DNA of 58,000 nucleotides, taken from assembly GCF_030272615.1 (NCBI RefSeq), contig NC_081414.1:916001648-916059647 (forward strand), in the 5' to 3' direction. The position numbers and the translations under genes were made by a program. Source of the DNA: Cryptomeria japonica. Its lineage: Eukaryota; Streptophyta; Pinopsida; Cupressales; Cupressaceae. Below, piece by piece: positions 34,537 to 45,287 of the stretch. The notes under the pieces were generated by a model. That model was not told the origin of the DNA, made no database searches, and saw only the letters and a list, made by a program, of their open reading frames with translations. The first letter of the stretch is position 1; the number at the start of each line of letters is the position of its first letter.

Positions 34537-36004
34537 TGTTGGCATTATGTGAACCGGTATGAGGACATGATGACATTGTATGTTGTCATTGATGTTAATA
34601 TGATGAGGAGAGAACAGGTATATTTAAGAACCGGTATAACACTGTAAACTGGCATTTGTGCCAAAGTGAAGCGGTGTGTTTGTTCAAGGTGAACTGGCAT
34701 GTGGTTATGGGAACTAGTACATAGAAGCTTTGTATGACTACCGGTTGGTAGTCTCAACTTCAGGGTTTTCGGTTGAAGTGCTTCAACTTATATGACTCAA
34801 CTGGTGACTTTATGTGATGAGTTACCATTGTAACAAAGAACAAATCTTGTTGCCACGTCAGCCTTGTGCGCATGAAGGATCTTGCATGAAGGAGATTGTT
34901 CCTATCTATCTCAGGAATGTGTGAAGTCTGTAAACGGTGATAACACGTGATGGGTTATTAGCCACCATGAAATCGGTGGAAATCAAACGATAAAGAACGT
35001 ATTGAGATTGGATCAAGACAATTGTATTTAATGCAGTGTGCTCAATGGTCAGGATTGAACTGTTTGAATTGCTTAACCTAACAAGTTTAGGGTTTATGCT
35101 ACTGACCTATTTGTTTCCTATAAGGTCGATGTTGTGTTTCATTCTAAAGTTGTTGGCAAAAGTTGTGTTTGTGTATCCAAGTGAAGTGATACATGATTCT
35201 TTCCAGACCATATGAGATAAGAGGATTGATTCCTGCATTGTGTGTGTGCAGAAGAAAGGGACTTAAGCAGATCTGCATTGGCATTGAGTGTTGTTACCAG
35301 ATCATTGTAACACTTGTTGATCTCTAACCACTTCAACAGTTTGGAAATCCCCTAACAGGGTAGCTTTAACAGGCTTACTGTAAATCCTTTAACAGGGTGA
35401 CTCAAAACCATTGAGTTCTTGAAATCCTCTAACAAAGTAACCTTTGATAGGGTTTAGCCCTTAACCGAGTATTCTAGCCATCCCTTAACTGAGTGATCCC
35501 TAACAGGATTGGTTCCTAACAGAACCTATTGTATTAATCTTTAACCAGATAAGGCTCCTAACAGAGAAAACTTCTAAAGAGTTCAAAAATAGCTTGTGGG
35601 TATTCATCCCCACCATGGTTTTTCCCAGTTGGGTTTCCATGTGAAAAAATTTGTGTCATGTGTGGTGATATTCTTATGATGGTTTGAGTGACTTGTGTCT
35701 TAAGGTAAATAATGTCGATCTAGTTGTTTATATATCTTTTGATGATAGATTACCTGTTCGTGCACTAGGGTGAAATGGAAATGAAGTATTAGAATGTATG
35801 AAAAGTTAAGTGTCAATCAGTTTATGCTTGTCTCAGTTATTCTGGGTTTTGTCGGTTGTACTCTGTTTAAGATCAGTGTTACTGTTTGTCTATCAATGCA
35901 CAATGTCTGCTAACAAACTGGTTTAGGATTGTGTTTTTGTCTGTACTGATTTACCCCCCCTCTCAGTACCGGTTTGGTACTATCCATTCATCATTGAGTT
36001 ATCA
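34537..36004 (+). repeat. Copia 3' LTR (1468 bp)
   Basis: Matches 28665-30126 from TGTTGGCATT to GTTATCA. Differences are scattered. It has a 3-bp loss near 34603, a single rather than double telomere-like word near 35090, and an extra 'gtattctagccatcccttaactgag' style segment near 35468-35495. It is followed by GATGG. Confidence 0.95.
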
Positions 36005-36009
36005 GATGG
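36005..36009. repeat. Copia target site duplication, right copy (GATGG)
   Basis: Exact repeat of 28660-28664. Confidence 0.95.
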
Positions 36010-37850
36010 CATGTTAGTTGTAGGACCTGACAAGACCACTTTAGCTTTTCTTCGTGTGATAACATGAGCGGGTTCTTGATGTTGTTGCTCTTTAACCACG
36101 ATCACATTTACCACATTGTCATATGTGTGAGAATAGTTTACCTTTGCTTTACCTTTACCATTCTACCCTGTTGATGATTCACCCTTCTCATAGTTAGGAA
36201 GCGAAGTTTTGAAAGTTGTGTGAGATTCATTTGTTGTATGTCCATCCACAATTATTACTCCATTATCAATTAAATCTTAGATGACATGTTTTAATCGTTG
36301 ACAAGCATTTGTTTGGTGTCCTTTGTTTGGATAGAAATCACAACAATGGTTGTCATTCCACCAAGCAGGTTTCACCTTGGGTTCAATTTTTTTTTCTTCT
36401 GGTAAAGTAATCAAATTGTTTGCAATAAGAATTTTTAATGTGGATCCAAGGGGTTCACCAATATTTGTAAATTGTCTTCGAAAGAAATTTTTGATAGCTT
36501 CTTTTTGGTAATTGTTGTTTTACTGAGTTGTTGTTGAGTGATTGGATAAATTAAAAACCGATTTCTTTGGTTTCACATTGTTGTTATCCACTATCCCATC
36601 ATTGACAAAATTATGATTTCTATTCCAAAACTTTGGCTTATCATTGTGATTGTTGTTGTTAGTGTTGTTAGGAGGGTGAACTCCTTCTTTTAATATTTTC
36701 AACTCACCTTTCTTTATCATGGCTTCCTCCATTCTGATTCCATTATCAATCATTTTTCCAAAACTTTGATTTCCTTGCATTTTTAAGTAATAACTCATTT
36801 GATCATTTAAGTTATTGATGAATATGTCCATTTTTTCATACTTTGGCACTATACAAAGATATCGTGAAGCTAACCATCTCCATCGTTGTAAAAATGTCAT
36901 GAAAGGTTCTCCACTCTTTTGTTTGGTGTTACATAGGTCTAGCATTGTTACTTCATGTTGTATGTTGTAAGAGTATTGTGAAACAAACATATCCACCAAT
37001 TCTAAGAATGATTTGATTCCAGGTGTAAGTTTGGAGAACCATTCCATAGCTAGTCCAATTAAGCTTTTTGGAAATAATCTCATCAAGTAGGTATCCTCAT
37101 GTGCAAACTCCATACTCATTGTGCAAAAATCTCGTATATGATCTTGGGGGTCAGTGCTTCCATCATATTTTTTGTATCTAGGAGTTTCAACACCTATAGG
37201 AAACGGTCTCATGTTTATATTCCCATCGAATGGATAAGGACAGATTTCTTGAAGTGAGTATCTTCTAACATTTGCTCTCTACATATCTTGAATTTGTGTT
37301 TGTAGTGTTTATATTTGTTGTGTGAGAGTAGTAATAGGATTATCAACATGGATTGTTCTTACATAACCATGATTTTGCATTCTAGGAGGATCTTGATCTC
37401 TTCCGGTATCATCTCTACCCCTTCTTGTATCCTCATTGGATTGAGCATTATTGAGAATTTCTACTTCATCCCTTGTGGGAATGTAAGTTTCCTCATTGGT
37501 TCTAGTGTTACTAGGAAATGATGTGTCATTGAGTTTGAGACCAAAAATATCCTCATATTGTTCGTTATTAAGGGGGGGTCACTTCTCATTTGTGTCAATT
37601 TGTTCACATCAAAATCTTGGGGAAGTTTAGCACCAAATTTTGCTAACATTAGGAAATATTTCTCTTTTTCTTCCTCCAATATTTTCTACATAAATTTATC
37701 GAATTGAGGATCTTTTTTGATGTCTCTGACATGTTGTTCTGTTATTTCCTCTTCAACTTGTATTTCATCTCTGTGTTCCATGTTTCTATAGTCTTCAGTT
37801 ATTTCAAACGTTTATGTTTCTATTTCTGCAATCTTTTGTCTTATTGCCTT
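36005..37850 (-). pseudogene. Element B gag (broken)
   Basis: The minus strand begins near 37840 (MEHRDEIQVEEEITEQ) and includes EKEKYFLMLAKFGAKLPQDFDVNKL, like Z DRQYFLQVMAQSGTKIPHDF. The capsid core is well preserved at 37212-36520: PRYKKYDGSTDPQDHIRDF, LMRLFPKSLIGLAMEWFSKL and FLQRWRWLASRYL. The zinc knuckle near 36350-36310 is CDFYPNKGHQTNAC, with Tyr in place of the first His of the CX2HX4HX4C form seen in A and Z. It continues to the copia insertion at 36009, after which gag resumes at 28664. Confidence 0.82.
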
Positions 37851-38346
37851 GGTTAGAACGGGCATACACGTGTTTTGAATGTTTTTGCAAGATTTAAATC
37901 TTGCATAATGTGTCGCAATAAGTGATCAATTGTTGGGGAAATGATCTTTTCAAGTATTTGTTTGTTTGCAAGTTTTTCGATCTTAGTTTTAGAGTGTAGA
38001 TTTTGTGATTTTTGATATGACCAAGTTCAATAAGAATGATATATCCTATGATAAAGAATGAGGTTATTCTGATCAAGCGTTGTAGTTTCATGATTAAAGG
38101 ATGATAGATCCTAATGAGAAACTATGTTTGAGCGATCAGTTTATCAAAGAAAATGTGATGTTGCACTTTAAGGTGTTAGATCTTTAAACTTGTTTGAGGT
38201 GAATACTTGAGACATTTGTGTGTCTTTCTCTTGAATCTATTTTGATAGAAGATAACCTAATTGAATGACCCAAGAAGATGACCTAGTCTCTATGTTTGAT
38301 TGTTTGAGAAATGAGTTGTTTTTGTTTTCTGATTTTGATGTAGTTT
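37851..38346 (-). other. Element B leader, unique part
   Basis: AT-rich noncoding leader between gag and the repeat arrays. No protein or RNA gene recognised. Confidence 0.5.
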
Positions 38347-38577
38347 ACCAGAAACACTGACAAAATGACCAAGAACTCTGCTATAGTGACCAGAAACACT
38401 GACAAACTTACCAAAAACATTGCTATACTGACCAGAAATGCTGACAGGTAGACCAGAAATGCTGAGAAACAAACCAAAAATGCTGACAAATAGACCAGAA
38501 ATGTCGAGAAACAGACCAAAAACGTTGACAGACAACCCAGAAACTCTGATAGAATAACCAGGAACTCTATTATGCAA
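38347..38577 (-). repeat. Array of eleven 21-bp units in the element B leader
   Basis: Plus-strand units of exactly 21 bp, each beginning ACCA or CCCA (for example ACCAGAAACACTGACAAAATG). They repeat eleven times without a break in phase. Because 21 is divisible by three, two reading frames stay open and appear as ORFs of about 100 codons with 7-residue periodicity. I regard these as by-products. It lies in the 5' leader of B. Confidence 0.85.
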
Positions 38578-38773
38578 TACAATGACTCTAAAGTTCAAGT
38601 AATGATGTGTAGACTTAGAAAATTAAGTGTTTGAACTTAGGAGATTACAATTTTGACCCAACTTTGTGATTTTCAAACTCAAAGCACAGATATTTAGACC
38701 TAACAAGTACAAACTAGGAGATCTAATGTTGCAACGTGAGCAATTTGACATGCAACTCACAAGAGTTGTTGAT

Positions 38774-39080
38774 TAGACCAAGGGAGCTAACCTTTAGACT
38801 AAGAGCGCTACTGTTTAGACTAAGAACTCTACTATTTAGACTAGAAACTTTGTTGTTTAGACCAGAAACTCTCATGTGCTCAACCTTGGAGAGTTAATGT
38901 TGGAATATGAGAAAGTTAACATTCACACCAAGAGAGTTGACGTTTGGACTGAAAATGCGACTGTTGGACCGTAGGTGTGACTATTTGGACTAATAGAGAT
39001 AATGTTTGGACCAAAAGAGCTAATTTTTGGATTGTGAATGCCACTGTTTGGATCGTAAGTGAGACTGTTTCGATTGAAAG
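38774..39080 (-). repeat. Second 21-bp array in the element B leader
   Basis: Units such as AGACTAAGAGCGCTACTGTTT and AGACTAAGAACTCTACTATTT recur at 21-bp spacing. They are interrupted once (about 38870-38925) and resume as ACC/ACT...GTTTGG units to about 39080. The unit is related to the first array (GACCAGAAACTCT shared) but more diverged. Confidence 0.75.
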
Positions 39081-39139
39081 AGCTAATCCGTTGTGAAACT
39101 TGTGCATTTGACAATTTGAAGTTTGAGTTTTCAATGTTT

Positions 39140-39144
39140 GTTGT
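39140..39144. repeat. Element Z target site duplication, left copy (GTTGT)
   Basis: GTTGT precedes the 5' LTR and is repeated exactly at 57426-57430 after the 3' LTR. Confidence 0.95.
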
Positions 39145-39170
39145 TGTAGACACCTAAAATTGTCTAGTCT

Positions 39171-39404
39171 AATTAAATAAATATCTTTATTTATTTAATT
39201 ATTTTAGCCTAATTCTTCTATTAATTAAATAAATCTTTATTTATTTAATTAATTCATTTATCCTCTTCTAGCCTTATTTCTCATTTAAATAAATACCTTT
39301 ATTTATTTAAATTATACTTTTCCTAAATTAAATAAATATCTTATTTATTTAATTGATCCCACTTCTTCTATTAATTAAATAAATCTTTATTTATTTAATT
39401 AATT
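39171..39404 (+). repeat. Five AT-rich palindromes in the Z U3
   Basis: Inverted repeats of about 30 bp lie at 39171-39200, 39221-39254, 39283-39312, 39326-39354 and 39371-39404. Each has the form TTAATTAAATAAA, a 3-5 base loop, and the complement. They are separated by short C/T-rich spacers. The same five occur in the 3' LTR (56657-56890). Confidence 0.9.
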
Positions 39405-39564
39405 CATTAACCTTTTCTACCCATGACACATGTCATTCATCTCTTAATTCATACACTACCCATCCTCATTATTTTATTATTTCTTTTACCTACCCTCTAA
39501 TCATAGCCAACCATTTATCTTTTACACCTCTCAATCTTATCCCTCCATTTCTTATTGTGTATTC

Positions 39565-39571
39565 TATATAA
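39565..39571 (+). promoter_or_regulatory. Z LTR TATA box
   Basis: CTATATAAGGAG is a near-ideal plant TATA box, about 160 bp after the palindromes. The identical site in the 3' LTR is at 57053-57059. It probably marks the U3/R boundary, with transcription starting about 30 bp downstream. Confidence 0.8.
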
Positions 39572-39940
39572 GGAGATGCTTTCTTCATTATCAAACCCCC
39601 AACTATGCACGCTGACTACTGGATCAATTGACTACACTACGCTTTGCACTCCCATATGCGATCCTACTTGCAACCACATTTCCGTTCTTTATTGAGATCT
39701 TGTGCATATAAAATCTGAGAGCAAATATATCAAGCAAGATCAATGGAGATAGGAAGAATGGAGATCCAAAGCCTATTGGACATGTGATGGTATAATCTTT
39801 GTGATTTCATTTGATTTGCATTGTCTTAGGTAATCTTCATATGTTATGGTGGATCTTTGTTGTTGTTAGGCTAGGGTTTTTGTGGTTGAATTCATTTAGT
39901 CTTTCAACATTGTTGTTATCCACTTTCACCATATACATTT

Positions 39941-39958
39941 TGGCATGCCCGGTGAGAC
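39941..39958 (+). other. Element Z primer binding site
   Basis: TGGCATGCCCGGTGAGAC, three bases after the LTR, starts with the TGG expected of any PBS. It is not the initiator-Met type. I cannot assign the tRNA by eye. Confidence 0.65.
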
Positions 39959-40079
39959 TCTTGTCCCTTTTGCATTTAACATCTTTTGTTGCAGATTTTG
40001 TTTTGAGGTTGCAGATCTGACATTTCTGACAACATTTTGATATTTCACATGTGCGCACTTTCGGATCGTGTTTTTGATT

Positions 40080-40330
40080 TTCTGTCGCGTCTGTGACATT
40101 TGGAACCGCGTCTGTGTATTTGACAATATTTTTATTTTTTGCAGATTTTGAGAAACGTGTTTGTATTCCATAGTCACATCTGTGAGGTCTTTAGGCATGT
40201 CTGTGTTAGGGAAACACATCTACATTTGGGAGTTGCATCTATGTTAGATCTAGGCACGTCTGTGTGTTCTGGCAACGTCTGTGTCTGTGGCAACTGCATT
40301 TGTGTTCGGTTGTTGTGTTTTTTTGTTTTT
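40080..40330 (+). repeat. Leader array 1 of GYRTCTGTGT units
   Basis: About ten degenerate units near 20 bp, for example 'cgcgtctgtgtatttgac', 'gcatgtctgtgttaggga' and 'ggcacgtctgtgtgttct'. Confidence 0.75.
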
Positions 40331-41529
40331 TTTGTTTCATTGATTCAGTTTTTCATCATTCAGATTTCATATCTGGTTTATTTTGAGCTAACATTTTCAA
40401 ATCTAGCTAACAAAACTGGTACAACTTGTCTTGGAAGCAAAATCGCTTTGTTGAAGACCCTATTTCACAATGTCCTTTGGATCTAAAATTTACCTAACTT
40501 GTGTGCTTGTAGGAAGGGGTGATTATTTCAAACAATCCAAACTATTAATAGATCTTTGTTGCAAGATCTTGGCAAAGGTTTTTTTTTTATCTTTTATTGT
40601 GTGTCTTGTTTTCATAGACTAGCAAACACTTCAATTGGTGCACTAAAATTGAACCATTGTCTTTTGTGTCTTGAGAAATAGGCTCTTTTTGTTTAATCTT
40701 TAGAGGGCCTGTCTCCCCATGTGGTCATTAGGACTACCAGTGAAAAGAGAACGACCCAAGTAGTAGCAAAAGAAAAGCCATCTTCTTCCAAACCACTATA
40801 AATAACTCTATTCATAGTGAAAGCTATGGATAATGTGTGCTGATTAGTTCATATCGACATTATGTCTCCCCATAAACCCGTTTGATCAAATTTATTTGAT
40901 CATTTGTGGGGCATGACCCCTACCGACTAGGAGCCTTTTTTATTTACAGAACTGAAAGTGTGGCATGTATGGCCACACAAGCAGATGCCCTTACTAGCAC
41001 CTTTTTGTTTTAGAAGCCAAAATCCTTCTAGTTGTTGGGGCAGGGGGTCGGACCTCTGGTCGCGGCCCACACACATATAGTTCTTAGTAGAGATACAAAG
41101 TTCACCACGGGGAGTTTTTGTGGGGACTGATGCTTGGCTTCCCCAAGAAGTGAGTACCGAGGGTGGAGCCAGTGGGGTCAAGCATCTAATTATCTGCTCT
41201 GAATAGTGTAGCCTCCAGGGAAACCCCATGTGGGATCAACAACTATTGTCTTGGCCAACCATAAGAATTGTGCTTGACTTATTTTGAACATTCAAACATT
41301 CAAGACCAAACATTAAAACATTGTGTCTTTTGTGTCTTCAAGTGTATGCAAAACAATTTCACATCAAACAACACACTTGTCTTTGAGTCATTTTGGGAAG
41401 TCTAAACACTTGCAAACATTTTGAGTCCTCATCAACGTTGTGTCCTCTTGCCACGAAAAATAGTCAAACATTCAGATTTGGTCACAATAAGCAACTTCAT
41501 AGATTGGAAAAATTGCACAAATTTTGTAG

Positions 41530-41760
41530 AAACACATATTTGTCTGACAGAACCACGTCTGTTGCATCTAAACGTGCCTATCAAGGGCAGAAATGCGTCT
41601 GTGTCTTTTGAGCAACATTGCATTTGCAACATCTCAGAAACACATCTGTGTCTGACAGAACCACGTATGTGTCATTTAAGAGCATCTGTGTCTAACAGAA
41701 TAGCGTTTGTGTCCTTTAAGCACATCTGTGAAGTATACATGCACGTCTGTATTCAGGATT
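41530..41760 (+). repeat. Leader array 2 of GYRTCTGTGT units
   Basis: About ten to eleven further units, for example 'cacatctgtgtctgacag', 'gcgtctgtgtcttttgag' and 'agcatctgtgtctaacag'. Same family as array 1. Confidence 0.75.
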
Positions 41761-42239
41761 GAAAACTTTCATAATTCAACAAACAAGAATAGTCAGTTTT
41801 AGACTTATTGAGCTTCCTAGGTCATCTCTCTGGGGTTTTCATCTAGCATTCAACCTATCTTTGGGTCTCACAAAGTCCATCATTGCTTTACACCTTACAT
41901 TACATTCACATTTGTCTAAACTTGAGTCAAAAGGTTGCTTGTACTCATCATACTTTGTCAACACACTACATACAACAACATTTTTCTAAGCGGTCCCTCA
42001 TCAAGGTCTATCACCTTTGGGTCTCATTTGGTCTTACTTAGAGTCAAGGTCAACTTACCTCATCAAGAGAAACTATCATCTCTTTGGAAGTCACACCTAC
42101 TCTACTACATACATACTTGGTCTTACACTTTGGACATTGCAAGTATACTTCAGATTCATTTACATTCCATCCAACTCTTGGTCTTCCATACTCTTTCCAT
42201 TTTCATCTAGTCTCACACATCTTGGTCAATACCTAGTTC

Positions 42240-44546
42240 ATGGTTGAAACCCATTTACAAAAATATAGGAGAGAAGCTAAAGAGGCTCAAGAATCCACAA
42301 ACATGAGTTCTTATGAGTATGACAATGATATCTTTTGTAATTCTGATCATACTACATTACCTGACATGGATGCCTATAGAAACATTCCAATTGTTGAGAA
42401 CATGGACACTACAAACAACAATGATACACACAATGACAATATGGACAACTTCTCCATACATTCAGCAGAAGTGGAAGACACCATTATGAATCCTCATTTC
42501 AATCGATTGGTTGAGGAAATAATGAGGAGAGATAGACAGTATTTTCTACAAGTGATGGCACAAAGTGGAACCAAGATCCCTCATGATTTTAACATGTCTC
42601 AAATAATGAAAAATCGACCTTTGCAACAACCTCACTCCAACATGGATCAAAGGAGGCCTAATAGTGGAGGCAATAGAGGACCGCATATGGTACCTGAATC
42701 ACCATCATCTTTGTTTCAAAAACTAGAGGTCCTTTACACACATGGTCAAGCATATGATACTCACCTTCGCAGACCATTATGGAGGTCTTATGCAGAAAAA
42801 TATGCTCAATCACATACCAATGCTAAGGATCAACCACCAAAGCAATTGGATATTCAAAGGCATGCTCAAAATTTGGACACAAGGAAACCCCGCGTCAAAT
42901 TTGGGGGCAACACACTAGAACAAACTCACGACATGCCTATAGAGTATGGTATACATGGACAAAGCAGACATTACATTCCTTATCATGACTCTATACCAAG
43001 TGGTCCTTATATGCAGCATCATTATAGACCTCCTCCATATGAACATGTGTATGATCAATATCATCCATATATGCAACATGCTTCTCCTCCACTCGGTGGT
43101 TCAGGCATGGGGTATGGTCCAAGAAGTCGGTCTCCACCGAAGAACAATTTGGAGCAATAAATCAGGGACTTACAAAAGAAAATGGAGGACATAAATTCAC
43201 TGAAGCCAGCTTACACAATGAGAGACATATGTCCTTATCCATTTGACAAGAGCATTCCAATGCCTCTGTTTCCTACACACTTTGTGACGCCTAAGTTTGA
43301 TAAGTATAGAGGAAAAGGGGATCCTAAGGCATACATAAGACAATTTTTCACAGCTTGCGTTGAGGTAGCAGCAAAAGAGACATATTTGATGAGATTATTC
43401 CCACAAAGCTTAGGTGATCAAGATATGGAATGGTCCTCTCAGCTCCCACTTGGAATTAAGTCATGGGGTGATCTAGCAGAGGCATTTATCCAACATTTCT
43501 CATACAACATAGAGAAAGACATATCAGTCACTACTTTGTGCAACACCAAACAAAAGGATGGAGAATCTTTTTCATCATTTTTACAAAGATGGAGAAATCT
43601 AGCTAGCAGATGCTCTTGTGAAATTCCACAAAAACAAATGGTAGAGATGTTCACCCAGAATGTTAACAAAGACATTGGTTATGACCTAACAAAATCTTGT
43701 TTGTCCACTTTCAAGGATGTCATTAAAAAAGGATTAGCGATAGAAAAGGTCCTAATTGAACAAGGAGTCATTAAGATATTCAAGGAAAACAAAGATGACT
43801 TTAAAGCAAAAGATAAGCCAAGATTTTGGAACAAAAACAAGAACGCAATCAATGATGGTGTTGTTGATGCCAATACAGTGCGACCCAAAATCATTTTTTT
43901 AGGATCAAGCTCTACAAACAATCAAGTGAATACTCAAACAACTTCCAGATCATGAAGGAAGTACACCCCATCAGGAGAACCACTTGAGTCAATTTTCAAG
44001 AAGCTAGTGGCAAACAAAGTAATCACAATTCCAGATTTTCCTCCATATGAGCCAAAGGTCAAACCAAATTGGTGGAATGATGATGAGTATTGCGAATTCC
44101 ATAAGAGCAAGGGTCATAAGATAGGAAATTGTCATCGACTGAAGAACATCATACAAGATCTCATTGATAGAGGTGACATTGAGATCGAGGGACACTCATC
44201 CAATCAAGAACATGAGATGTTTAAGGAACCATTCCCAAAGCATGACAAGGGAAAAGTTGCAGCCACAGATGACCAAACCAACTATACCAGAGCATCCTAT
44301 AACTATGATTCAACTGTCAATCACATTTTAATGGACAATTATGTCTCTACCATTATCATCAAGGACAAAACACCTAAAAATTCTACCCAAAGACCCAAGA
44401 TTGTCCTAAAAGGCATTGGATCTTCTTTTGAACCTACCTTTGAATGTAATGTCACAATTTATCGAGGTAAATTCACTTTGCAAGGTGCCCTAGCTAAAAA
44501 CACCACTTCCTCATCAACCAAGCCTGAGTATGACCTTGTAGAATAG
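42240..44546 (+). pseudogene. Element Z gag (broken by two internal stops)
   Basis: The start is 42240 (MVETHLQKYRREAKEAQE), the first Met of a continuous frame. The N-terminal 300 residues are polar with a Met/His/Pro/Tyr-rich stretch. TAA at 43158 lies in EQ*IRDLQKK, probably a former Gln. The capsid domain (43260-43750) has PKFDKYRGKGDPKAYIRQF, LMRLFPQSLGDQDMEW and FLQRWRNLASRC. A TGA at 43953 lies in RS*RK (Arg expected). The zinc knuckle at 44091-44132 is CEFHKSKGHKIGNC, in the Tat-typical CX2HX4HX4C form, followed by LKNIIQDLIDRGDI. It ends at TAG 44544 in LVE*L, where B has Gln. Confidence 0.9.
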
Positions 44547-45287
44547 TTAGGGAAGACACCTGCACTTATTTCAATCCTTGAGCTCTTACGCATATCCCCC
44601 GCACATAAAGCCATTCTTGACAAAATCTTGAGAGACACTGTCATTCCTACTGATCTGAACGTGGACCAATTTCAAGCCATGGTGGGATACCTTTCCATTC
44701 CACATTCCCTTACATTCACAGAAGTTGATGACGCCTCCATAAGTCAACCACATAATGCACCACTACACATTGAAGCCTTCATACACAAACATCAAATAAA
44801 ACGAGTCCTGATAGATGGAGGAGCAGGTCTAAACATTTGTACATTGAGCACTATTAAACAATTGGGATATTCTGATAAAGTTGTGAATTCTACAAACAAA
44901 ATTACCATCAAGGCATATGATGATGAAGAGCATTCATCCAAGGGCACAGTCACCTTACCTCTCAGAGTTGGGCCAGTTACAAAGGATGTGGTTTGTCAAG
45001 TCCTAGACCTAGATCTCACATACAATATATTACTAGGACGTCCTTGGATTCATGAAATGAGGGCAGTCTCATCTACATATCACCAATGCATCAATTTTCC
45101 TCACAATGGAGTTGAAATAACAGTTAATGGAGATCCTAATCCATTCATATACTGCAATAACTTGAGACCAAAAACTGAAACAATCATCCCAAGTAATAGG
45201 GAAGTTGTTCCTTCTTCTACATACATTGATCCTGAGTCATTAAAACCTTCAACATCAAAACAAGGTGAGCTTAAAGGGAAATTCTAG
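44547..45287 (+). pseudogene. Element Z aspartic protease
   Basis: In frame with gag. ISILELLRISPAHKAIL leads into MVGYLSIPHSLTF, then KRVLIDGGAGLNICTLS with catalytic Asp codon 44814-44816. IKAYDDEEHSSKGTVTLPL and LTYNILLGRPWIHEM follow. The protease itself has no internal stop. TAG at 45285 ends the frame before the G-patch part. The enzyme would cleave the gag-pol polyprotein. Confidence 0.9.

Larger units (their letters stand above)
28665..36004 (+). mobile_element. Complete Ty1/copia retrotransposon inserted in element B
   Basis: A 7.34-kb plus-strand element with two LTRs of about 1.46 kb, a perfect initiator-Met PBS, and gag, PR, IN, RT and RNase H in copia order. A polypurine tract and a perfect 5-bp target duplication are also present. 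The LTRs differ by many substitutions and small indels, clearly more than the Z LTRs, so it is older than Z. At least eight in-frame stops and one frameshift disable it. The order with integrase before RT is diagnostic of Ty1/copia. Confidence 0.95.
20716..39144 (-). mobile_element. Element B: Ty3/gypsy Tat-type, interrupted by copia and Z, continues at 57431
   Basis: A minus-strand Tat element. In plus coordinates it holds a PMD tail (antisense cargo), a spacer, IN, dual RNase H, RT, G-patch, PR, gag and part of the leader with 21-bp repeats. The copia element 28665-36004 sits within gag, just upstream of the protease, and Z sits in the leader at 39144. Its 3' LTR and the front of PMD are missing at the junction with A near 20715. 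Its 5' LTR must lie beyond 58000. RT and RNase H are among the best-preserved proteins in the window. Confidence 0.85.
39145..39937 (+). repeat. Element Z 5' LTR (793 bp)
   Basis: TGTAGACACC...CATATACA, nearly identical to 56631-57425. U3 is dominated by AT palindromes and is followed by a clear TATA box at 39565. The termini match those of element A, showing a common family. Confidence 0.97.
39959..42239 (+). other. Element Z long leader with about 20-bp repeats
   Basis: 2.3 kb without convincing coding. Two clusters of roughly 20-bp units built on CGCGTCTGTGT / CACATCTGTGTC occur at about 40080-40330 and 41530-41760. Between them (40560-41230) is single-copy-looking sequence. Short ORFs here are repeats or chance. 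Confidence 0.7.

Noticed and set aside
38283-38598. Two overlapping minus-strand ORFs of about 100 codons with heptad-like hydrophobic repeats
   Set aside because: They arise because a 21-bp tandem repeat without stops keeps several frames open. They lie in a noncoding leader and have no homologue in Z or A.
38347-39080. Possible CRISPR-like array
   Set aside because: The units are contiguous 21-bp tandem repeats without unique spacers, inside a plant retroelement leader.
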